Assembly: GCA_002050365.1 (NCBI GenBank)
Contig: MWYZ01000038.1
Span: 1-64,000 of the forward strand
Length of the DNA: 64,000 nucleotides
Reading direction: 5' to 3'
Source: Acidobacteria bacterium 28-1
GTDB taxonomy: Bacteria; Acidobacteriota; Blastocatellia; Pyrinomonadales; Pyrinomonadaceae
Shown here: piece after piece, positions 1-7,846 of the stretch
How positions within the stretch are numbered: the stretch's first letter is position 1
Layout of the letters: every line of letters begins with the position of its first letter
Program-made: the position numbers and the translations under genes
The notes under the pieces: model-generated
The model's input: the letters and a program-made list of their open reading frames with translations, nothing else
The model's database searches: none
What the model was told of the DNA's origin: nothing

Positions 1-60
1 GGAGATGTAAGTGTAGTAATATATTTAGTTGACCAGCACTAATAGTCCCAAGGCTTGACC
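1..60 (+). rRNA. rrl: 23S ribosomal RNA, 3' end (partial)
   Basis: Terminal segment 'ttgaccagcactaatagtcccaaggcttgacc' resembles the conserved 23S 3' end and is followed by a 5S gene. Confidence 0.85.
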
Positions 61-150
61 ATAAAATTTACTGACTAGCAAATTTTATTTTCAAATTACA
101 ATGCGTATTTGATTATCTATTTTCAGTTGTCATTTTGATATTTACCAGTT

Positions 151-268
<118 letters not shown>

Positions 269-279
269 TATTTTAACGA

Positions 280-316
280 AAAGCCCGTTCTTATTTGAAT
301 GGGCTTTTTTGTTTTT
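280..316 (+). terminator. Rho-independent terminator of the rRNA operon
   Basis: aaaagcccgttc ttatttgaatgggctttttt: stem AAAGCCC...GGGCTTT followed by a T-run. Confidence 0.8.
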
Positions 317-561
317 CAAATTTTGTTGGTATTAAGATTCAGTTAAGGAGTTTAGGATAATACCTAAAACGGAACCTACAAAGCCACCAGAGGTTATTAA
401 ATGAAAGTAAAATTGAATAGGCGGATTAATAACATATATTGTTGTAAATAAACTTCGTGTCTTTCTAACTTCCTTTGTCAAAGATAAATGCAGTCTCTGC
501 CTCGCTGTCCCAATTCGTCAAATCTGTTAAATAATAATTATTACTTTTGCACTAATCTCAG

Positions 562-2679
562 CTATATTTTTTTTGGGGGAATGGAAAAGATAAGCCTGAA
601 TTCTGACGGATTGAAAGCGGCGATGATGCTGGCGCGGCGAATACCGAGTGGCAAATCATTTTGAAAACTTCCCAAATCAAAAGCCGTTTCAAAATCTTTC
701 CAACGACGATTGAGCAAACGGTATATTTCCTCTTCCGAAAACTGCCAGTCGGTTTCGGAAAACGCTCCCGCTATTTCGACAAAAAACTCATTGTGTTCAA
801 CGATTATCAGGTTCCTTTCCGTTTCCAACAGTTCGCCCAACGCTTTGCCGTAGACTTCGCCCGCGTTGTGAAACAGCAAAAATCTCTTTTCCGAATCGTT
901 TTCCGTTTGAACAGACACTAGCGGCATCGCGCCCGTTTCATCGGCAGCAGGAAAGCATAATTCGTTTGCCAACGCTTTGGTCAACGCGGCGGATTTGACG
1001 CGCCAATTCCATTTTTGATGCGGTTGGCGGACGTTTTCCGTCTTTGTTTCGGCGCGGGTCAGGATTTTGCGCCCGTTTGTCGAAGTTACGCGGCGGGCGT
1101 GTCCGCCCATCAGAAAAGTGCTTCCGGCGGGCAATTTGGAATCGAGAAACCCGACGCGCCTGCCGGTCATATCGTCAATCACGACCGCCCTTTCATTTGT
1201 TCCCGACATATTGCTGTAAAGCGCGCGTTCTTCGTAAAGTTTTTCCCAGATTTCGCCGGCTTGCAACTGTTTTCCGCCGCGCATTGCCGGTCGGAAAAAG
1301 TCTTTTTCAATCAGATGCTCGACGATTTTTTCGTATTGATGTTTGTCTATCAACGGTTCGCCGTTGGGCGTGATGAAAAGTCCGAAAGCGTGTTCGGGGT
1401 TGAGTTCGCTGTGCGTCGTTTGTTTCAAATAAGAGCAAAGCTGCTGGACGACAACCGACGGGCGAAACGCCAAGCCGTTGTCCGATGCGAGCAGCGCAGA
1501 CGTTTCCGCACTGGAATTTTTGGCGGCGCGAATAAAAACTTGAAAAACGGCTTCTTCGGTCGGCGTTCGATAAAAACAGGCGACGCGGGTGCGCCTTGTG
1601 CGGCGATTACCGCGCCCGATGCGTTGGAGAAACGAGCCTAAATTGTCCGGTGCGCCGACGAGCAAAATTAAATCAACGTCGCCGATGTCAATTCCGAGTT
1701 CGAGCGTCGAAGTGGCGAAACACAAAGCCGCGCCGGTGCGGGCGAAATTTTCTTCCGCTTGACGGCGGATATTCGCGCTCAAATTGGCGTGATGAACCAA
1801 AACTTCATCGCCGAAGGGCGCACTGCCGCGCAGTAAATTTACCCACTCTTCACATTCCGCCCGTTTTTGACAAAAAGCCAAAACTTTTTTTACCTCACGC
1901 GCTTTGAACGTCGCAAAAAATTCGCGCAAAGATTCCGCGCCGCGCATCTCGAAAAGTTTCGCGTCAATTTCGCGCTGCCCGTCGGTTTGAATTAAAACAG
2001 GATTGGCAAAGTATTTGGCGGCGATGCTCGCGGGATTGTGCATCGTCGCCGACAGAGCGCAAAACTGAACTTCAGCGGTCGCCGCATCGCCTTTTGTAAA
2101 AGCATATTCACGAAGCCGCCGCAGGCGATTGAGCAAAATCCGCAGTTGGTCGCCGCGCGGCGTGTTGTCGTAAAGATGCAGTTCGTCCAAAACGACGGCG
2201 GACACGTCGCGCAGCATCTTCGGGCGATTTGCCAGCAGTGAATCAAGCGATTCGGGCGTGGTGATGAGAAATTCCGGCGGGCGCGTCGGTTTCAAGGCGG
2301 GTTCGTCGCCCGTTTTGACCGCCAAGCTGATTGCCATCTTTTTTAACGGCTGTTCGATGCGCCGCGCAATATCTCTCGCTAAAGCCCGCGTCGGCACAAG
2401 ATACAAAAATTTGACGGTTGCAGTTTGTTTTTGTGAATTGGTTTTGAATCGCCGCTGTTGAAAGCGTTCGAGAATCGGAGCTAAAGCCGCTTCGGTTTTG
2501 CCGCTCGCCGTCGCCGCCGCCAAAACGCAATTTTCCCCGCTCAACAACGGCTCAAGCGCAAGTTCCTGAATCGCGGTCAAGCGTCCGAAACGCGACAAAA
2601 AAGCGTCGAATGTATGCGACAGTTTTTCGATTGCAGATTTTGGATTTCGGATTTCGGATTTTATATTTCCGTTGTGCAT
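562..2679 (-). CDS. Lhr-like DEAD/DEAH-box SF2 helicase (BrxHI-like)
   Basis: Translation has ATASGKTEAALAP (motif I), VLDELHLYD (motif II), CALSATM (motif III), QRIGRGNRRTRRTR (motif VI). The first ~18 aa come from a low-complexity repeat, so the true start may be internal. Confidence 0.85.
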   Translation of the reverse strand: MHNGNIKSEIRNPKSAIEKLSHTFDAFLSRFGRLTAIQELALEPLLSGENCVLAAATASGKTEAALAPILERFQQRRFKTNSQKQTATVKFLYLVPTRALARDIARRIEQPLKKMAISLAVKTGDEPALKPTRPPEFLITTPESLDSLLANRPKMLRDVSAVVLDELHLYDNTPRGDQLRILLNRLRRLREYAFTKGDAATAEVQFCALSATMHNPASIAAKYFANPVLIQTDGQREIDAKLFEMRGAESLREFFATFKAREVKKVLAFCQKRAECEEWVNLLRGSAPFGDEVLVHHANLSANIRRQAEENFARTGAALCFATSTLELGIDIGDVDLILLVGAPDNLGSFLQRIGRGNRRTRRTRVACFYRTPTEEAVFQVFIRAAKNSSAETSALLASDNGLAFRPSVVVQQLCSYLKQTTHSELNPEHAFGLFITPNGEPLIDKHQYEKIVEHLIEKDFFRPAMRGGKQLQAGEIWEKLYEERALYSNMSGTNERAVVIDDMTGRRVGFLDSKLPAGSTFLMGGHARRVTSTNGRKILTRAETKTENVRQPHQKWNWRVKSAALTKALANELCFPAADETGAMPLVSVQTENDSEKRFLLFHNAGEVYGKALGELLETERNLIIVEHNEFFVEIAGAFSETDWQFSEEEIYRLLNRRWKDFETAFDLGSFQNDLPLGIRRASIIAAFNPSEFRLIFSIPPKKI

Positions 2680-2690
2680 TAGCGTTTAAT

Positions 2691-3167
2691 CTATAATTGT
2701 TTTCCAAAAGCATCAATCAGACATTCAAAAAATTCGATGGGCGAAGCAATCCGCAAGTTTATTGTTTCGGCTACTTTGTCGGTAAAATGGTCGCGGTTTT
2801 TCGTGATTATCCAATCCGGTTGGCTGTCAATCGCCGCTAAGATAACCGGCACATCCGAAGCGTGCCGGATGAGGTGGCGGTTTTGCTTTATCCGTTCTTT
2901 ATCTGTTAAAGGAACGCGCATTGGACGGGCTAATTTGATAAAGCCTTGATAGTCGGCAATTAAAGATTCTGTTTGTTTCTCACCGAATCTGTCAATAAAT
3001 TTTAACAAATTATGCTTTACTTCCAGTCGCACGATTTCCGGCAAAACGAGACGACAGGTTTTGGCGGCACACAAAGCTAAAACGGCTTTGCTTTGCCCGA
3101 ATCGGCTGACCAGTCCATCTGTAATAACATTACTGTCGGTAAGAAGCTTAGGCGCGAAAGTGTTCAT
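2691..3167 (-). CDS. PIN-domain ribonuclease toxin
   Basis: LLTDSNVITDGL N-terminal acidic motif, conserved internal E, C-terminal DWIITKNRDHF; abuts an AbrB-like gene. Confidence 0.75.
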   Translation of the reverse strand: MNTFAPKLLTDSNVITDGLVSRFGQSKAVLALCAAKTCRLVLPEIVRLEVKHNLLKFIDRFGEKQTESLIADYQGFIKLARPMRVPLTDKERIKQNRHLIRHASDVPVILAAIDSQPDWIITKNRDHFTDKVAETINLRIASPIEFFECLIDAFGKQL

Positions 3168-3497
3168 TTACAGTTCGGACTCGTTTTCAGCCAAATCGGG
3201 ATAATGTTCGCGGAAAACCTCGCGGCGCGTTTCCGGCAGAGTGTTGAGTAATTCCTCAGTTCTAACCCCGGCTTTTTGCAATGTCTGTTCAATCCGTTCG
3301 CAAAGCGCGTTGAATTTCTCCATCTCCGGCAACAACAAAAGACTGTTGCCGATTTTTAAGATGGCAATCGGTGAACCGGCTTCCAAACTTTGTTCATCCC
3401 GAAATTCTTTTGGCAAAACAAGCTGTCCCTTCTCGGATAACCTTCCGGTCATCAGATATTGAACAAAGTTCATTTCATTTTTGACATTTGTGTTCAT
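3168..3497 (-). CDS. AbrB/MazE-family antitoxin-like protein
   Basis: GRLSEKGQLVLPKEFRDEQSLEAGSPIAILKIGNSLLLLP matches a SpoVT-AbrB pattern; directly upstream of the PIN gene. Confidence 0.75.
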   Translation of the reverse strand: MNTNVKNEMNFVQYLMTGRLSEKGQLVLPKEFRDEQSLEAGSPIAILKIGNSLLLLPEMEKFNALCERIEQTLQKAGVRTEELLNTLPETRREVFREHYPDLAENESEL

Positions 3498-3630
3498 TTT
3501 TAATCTCCTAGTAGTAATTTCCTACGCAAATAATCTTATAATACTTTTGTAGAAAAAACAATCTTTGTAGAGTTTCTAAACCAAACCCTAAATTACTTTG
3601 GGTATGCTGTCCAAAATTCTCTAACATCAA

Positions 3631-5040
3631 TCACAATAACGCCCGCCGTAGTTCGGCGACGGCTTGGCTGGCGTTGAAATCTTTATGCGCGTAGCAGAGG
3701 TCGAATATCTCAACTGACAGGCGTATGACCTGGCGGAGATTTATCAAATTGTTGTCAAGGCATTCCAGCAAACCTTGCGCGACATCGAGAAATTGCCCGT
3801 TGTTATCGTAGTTGTAAGATTGGCGATGCAGTACGTAAAGCCGCGTCATCAGTTCGTCAAGTGCGGCGGGCGGCAGGTATTTTTTTAATTGTAAAATTTG
3901 TCCTTCGTCCAGGGTGCGCTGGTAATCGAAAGTGTTTGCCGACGGCGTAACGGCGAAAAGCAACAGCAAATGGCTGTTGTCTTTGAGCCGGAACGGGTGC
4001 GAATGATATTGATGCTGTAAATCGTTTTCGCCGATTCGCCCATTTTCGCCGAGCGCGGTGTAAATCAGAGCCTTGAAAAAATTGTCGGCGCGTTCCTGCC
4101 CGCGTTGGTTGAGCAGGCTGTAATGTTCGGATTCGTCAATAAAAACAGCGAGTCCGGCGTAGCCCGCCTGCGTAGCCAGCCAGCCCCAGCCGTTGAGTAA
4201 ATAACAATATTGGTCGGCGGCGGTGGTCAATTGCGAGAGCGATTTTATCTTGAATTCTTTGCTCTTAAACGCGGCATTTCGGCGCACGTCGCTGATGAAA
4301 ACTTTTTCGCCCGACATCCAATCAACCAACTCATCCAAAGCGTTATCCGGCGTGTCGCGCATCAGCAAATAATTATGCAGAGCCGTGGCAAAAAATGTTT
4401 CTCTGATGCTGTCCTGAATTTCGGAATAATTCGGCTGGGCGATGATTTTTTCAAGTAACGGCGTGAGTCCGACTTCCGCCGAATCGGGAAAACGCAGCGA
4501 ACGCATCAAGGAGAGATAAATGCGTTGCGGACGATTCGGCGGGACTTCGCGCAAGTCCAGACTTGTCGTGGCGATGATAAAATTATTCGCCAGAGCCTCT
4601 TGCGCCGCCAATTCGAAAAAATGACTTTTGCCCGCGCCGTATTCGCCCAACACGACGCGCACATCTCCACCGTGTTCTTTCGTATTCGCAAACGCACGCT
4701 GCAAACTCTCTTTTTCATCATCAAGTCTGACACTCAATTCGCGGATGCGTTTCGCTGGAACAAGCCCGTAACGCAAGGCTTCAATCGTCCGCCGCGCTTC
4801 AATTCGTCCGGCTTCTTCGGGCGTGAACGTCTTTTCCGGGCGCGGAGCGATAAAAGATTTCGGCGCGGACGGCGTTTCAGTTTCGGCGGTTTGCAAAACC
4901 GACAGCATCCCGCTCGGCACAACCGCCCGGATGCCGTTATCAAAACGCACGACCGAATCGCGTCCGGCGTTGCGTAATTCCAACACCTGCCCGCGCCCGA
5001 AAAGCGGATGATTTACAATTGCTCCAATCATATTTTCCAA
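3631..5040 (-). CDS. BrxC/BrxD-like (DUF2791-like) P-loop ATPase with N-terminal Tudor-like segment
   Basis: Walker A VLGEYGAGKSHFFEL, Walker B GLAVFIDESEHYS; N-terminus IVNHPLFGRGQVLELRNAGRDSVVRFDNGIRAVVPSGMLSVL. Confidence 0.75.
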   Translation of the reverse strand: MENMIGAIVNHPLFGRGQVLELRNAGRDSVVRFDNGIRAVVPSGMLSVLQTAETETPSAPKSFIAPRPEKTFTPEEAGRIEARRTIEALRYGLVPAKRIRELSVRLDDEKESLQRAFANTKEHGGDVRVVLGEYGAGKSHFFELAAQEALANNFIIATTSLDLREVPPNRPQRIYLSLMRSLRFPDSAEVGLTPLLEKIIAQPNYSEIQDSIRETFFATALHNYLLMRDTPDNALDELVDWMSGEKVFISDVRRNAAFKSKEFKIKSLSQLTTAADQYCYLLNGWGWLATQAGYAGLAVFIDESEHYSLLNQRGQERADNFFKALIYTALGENGRIGENDLQHQYHSHPFRLKDNSHLLLLFAVTPSANTFDYQRTLDEGQILQLKKYLPPAALDELMTRLYVLHRQSYNYDNNGQFLDVAQGLLECLDNNLINLRQVIRLSVEIFDLCYAHKDFNASQAVAELRRALL

Positions 5041-5250
5041 ACTGCGAAAATCTCCTTATTAATAATTTCGAGCGAATCCGGTGCTAAATATTCAACCACT
5101 TCGGACGCCCGCCCCTGAAAGGGACGAATTTAACGGCAATTGTTCGACGCTTTCAGCGTCGGATTGAATTTTTCAACCTGACGACGGGTTGCACCCGTCG
5201 CTATCAAATCTGTCCGCTTCGCGGACTTTTAAGTAAATCTCCACAATTTC

Positions 5251-6534
5251 TTAATATTCGCCTGTTTCCGTTCGTCCGAGTTGTTCCGTAACATCGCGCA
5301 GAACGCCGTTGAGATTGTCTTCTTCGTAAATGTGTTCGCCCGAAACACGCTGTTCGGTCAGCATTGTTACCAACGATTTTACAAAATGGCGGCGATGACT
5401 GGTCGAAAGCAAAGACGCGCATCCGGCGGCGAGCGCGGCGATATTTTCGCGCTGCAATTCGTGATTGAAATTCATCTGGTAAGCCGTTTCATAAACGCCT
5501 AAAAGTTTTTCGCCGATTAAGCGCAGCAATTCTTCGCCCGGATAATCGAGATGGTCGAGGCTGATTTGGACGCTGAACGGATTTTGGCGCGAAAACTTAA
5601 CCTTTGAACTGATGCGCTGGCTTAACGCTTCGTAATTCGGAGCGATATTTGTTACGAAATAAGGCGGCACGGCATAGACAAAAAGTGCGGACGGCAGACT
5701 TTCACCGGCGCAGCGGTCAATTACTTCGCGCAGATTGTCGCAGGCGACTTTTTCCGTGCGCGACGAGCCGATGCTGACCATTCGGTCGCCTTCGTCAAAC
5801 AGCAAAACCAAACCCGCGTAACCGAGTTCGTGAACCGCTTGCGCCAGCGATCGCATCATCTTAAACGCGACCGTTTTATCGAGTTTTTCCGTGATGCTGA
5901 ACGCCCGCACATCTTTCAAAGCAACACTCTCGCCGCGCAGCCAAGCTCCAATCAGACGTTTATTTGCCTCGTTTTCTTCGGCGACAGCGCGAAAATAATA
6001 ATAAATCGCGTGGCGAAACGAAGGACTTTCGATGTTGAAACGCAAAACCGTGTCGAGCCACAAATTAACGCGCACATCCAGACCGACGCTTGTTTTCGGG
6101 TTTTCCACGCCGAGTGTTTTCAAAGTTTGAAAAAAATGATTTTCTAGAAATGCTTCCAGCCCGCTGGTGTCCGCGCTGTCCGCATTCGGCGAATGATAAA
6201 TCAGATTGCCCGCGACGGCTTGATAGACTTTCAGTTGATTATCGTAAGGACATTCTTTCGGGCTGAGTTCGGTGCGGCTGACAACGTAACCGAGTTCCCA
6301 AGCCAAATCACGCAGGCGATAAAGAAAATGCGATTTACCGCTTCCGTATTCGCCGACAACCAGCTTAAAACTCGAACCGCCGTCGCGCAGATAGCCGCCT
6401 AAATATTCATCTTTCAGCGTCCCCAAAATCGAATCAATCCCGACCGTGTAAGCCTCTAAATTGCGGGCGGGCGGAATGCCCGATTCGCCGAGTTTGCGGA
6501 TAATATGCTGCGCTTCGGTCTGCGTCAAAGCCAT
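5251..6534 (-). CDS. BrxC/BrxD-like (DUF2791-like) P-loop ATPase
   Basis: Walker A VVGEYGSGKSHFLYRLRDLA, Walker B GLVLLFDEGDRM. Start set to MALTQTEAQ because an AAGGAGA-type RBS precedes 6534; the track ORF extends to 6624. Confidence 0.77.
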   Translation of the reverse strand: MALTQTEAQHIIRKLGESGIPPARNLEAYTVGIDSILGTLKDEYLGGYLRDGGSSFKLVVGEYGSGKSHFLYRLRDLAWELGYVVSRTELSPKECPYDNQLKVYQAVAGNLIYHSPNADSADTSGLEAFLENHFFQTLKTLGVENPKTSVGLDVRVNLWLDTVLRFNIESPSFRHAIYYYFRAVAEENEANKRLIGAWLRGESVALKDVRAFSITEKLDKTVAFKMMRSLAQAVHELGYAGLVLLFDEGDRMVSIGSSRTEKVACDNLREVIDRCAGESLPSALFVYAVPPYFVTNIAPNYEALSQRISSKVKFSRQNPFSVQISLDHLDYPGEELLRLIGEKLLGVYETAYQMNFNHELQRENIAALAAGCASLLSTSHRRHFVKSLVTMLTEQRVSGEHIYEEDNLNGVLRDVTEQLGRTETGEY

Positions 6535-6689
6535 TTTTGATTCTCCTTGATATTTATCCACGAAATTACACGAAGGTTTTACGAAGGTTTTTTGAAATTT
6601 CCAAATCTGATAAAACCATTTCAATTCTGATTTTCAAACAAGAAAATGTTTAATTATCTTTTCTTCGTGTAACTTCGTGGATAAATATC

Positions 6690-7559
6690 TTACTTTTCTT
6701 TCGTAAAATATAAATGCTGGATAAACTGTCCTTCGTTTGCGTCCGTCGCCAAAAACATCGCGCGGGCTGAATCGCTGCCGACATCAATCGTCGCCGTGCC
6801 TAAATTCAAGCGATGACCTTGATACATCATATTTTGTGAACGGCGCAGTTGCATCATATCGTGAGCAAAATGCGTCTTCGGGTAATCGGTAAATTTCTGT
6901 TTCGACGGCGTTTTACGAAACGAAGCGGGCTGCCGAACCATAATCAATTCACGATAGCAATCAACAATTATCGTACGCGTTCCCACCGGTTTATCCGACA
7001 ATTTTAAAACGCGGTTGTAAGCCTCGAACAACTCGCCGAGCAGCGCGTTCAAATCAACATTGCGCTCGCAGATTTCGCGGCGGGCGCGTTCATATGCGGA
7101 AACGACCTGCTCGACATTCAGCTTGATTTTTTTGTCCGTTACCGGCTGCCGCGAAAAAGTCATATCAACCTGTTTGCGCCGCATATCAACTTTTATAATG
7201 AACAATTCGGCAATCAATTCGGACGCGGAACTGCCGCCGAGAGCGATACCTTTTTCGCCGAACGCTTCGCGCAAATCTCTGGCAAAAGTGAATTCCAATT
7301 CAGAGAGATTTTCATCCGCAGTTTCTTTGAGTTTTTCGATTAACGATTGATAGTCGCCCGGCAGTTCCAATTCAGATGGCGGCGTCTCCAAAACGACACA
7401 CGCCTCAGCCAAAGCGACGGCGTTTTTATGCGGGTCTTTTAACGCTCGAACGGCGTTTTCCAAAGGCTTGATGACATTGTTTCGGAGCTTAACTTCGCCC
7501 GCTAAAATTTTGCGAACTTCGCTCAAATCCACACTCAAAATTTCCGTGTTTTCACTCAT
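6690..7559 (-). CDS. Uncharacterised helical protein, first gene of the ATPase/helicase cluster
   Basis: 289-aa ORF co-directional with the ATPase genes; no family recognised by eye. Confidence 0.75.
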   Translation of the reverse strand: MSENTEILSVDLSEVRKILAGEVKLRNNVIKPLENAVRALKDPHKNAVALAEACVVLETPPSELELPGDYQSLIEKLKETADENLSELEFTFARDLREAFGEKGIALGGSSASELIAELFIIKVDMRRKQVDMTFSRQPVTDKKIKLNVEQVVSAYERARREICERNVDLNALLGELFEAYNRVLKLSDKPVGTRTIIVDCYRELIMVRQPASFRKTPSKQKFTDYPKTHFAHDMMQLRRSQNMMYQGHRLNLGTATIDVGSDSARAMFLATDANEGQFIQHLYFTKEK

Positions 7560-7846
7560 TAAATTTCCTGTTCCTCGAATAGATAAATGTGTGTTTGAGG
7601 TTACAATAGTTCAAACGCTTTTTCAATAATACCGTTGAAACTTTGGGCGAAAACAGGAGATTTGAAAAACAGAATTGAAAGAAACCGGAGATTTTGCGTT
7701 AAAAGATTTCATTAGCGAATTCCGGTACTCGGAAATTTTAATTTTCGGATTGAGTTTTGAATCGGCAAACGGCTTCTAAAAGAAATTTTGGACAACACTT
7801 GCGCCCAAAGCTATAATCCAACCTAGCAAAGTTTATCTTAAATCCA

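Noticed and set aside
1015-1641. 208-aa plus-strand ORF over the helicase gene
   Set aside because: Antisense to a gene with clear helicase motifs; composition (R/F/A-rich) typical of an antisense frame.
4525-4977. 150-aa plus-strand ORF over ATPase B
   Set aside because: Antisense shadow of a Walker-motif ATPase; no recognisable domain.
562-7559. Complete BREX system
   Set aside because: No PglX methyltransferase, PglZ, BrxA/BrxB or BrxL seen; only BrxD/BrxHI-like components, so a canonical BREX call is not supported.
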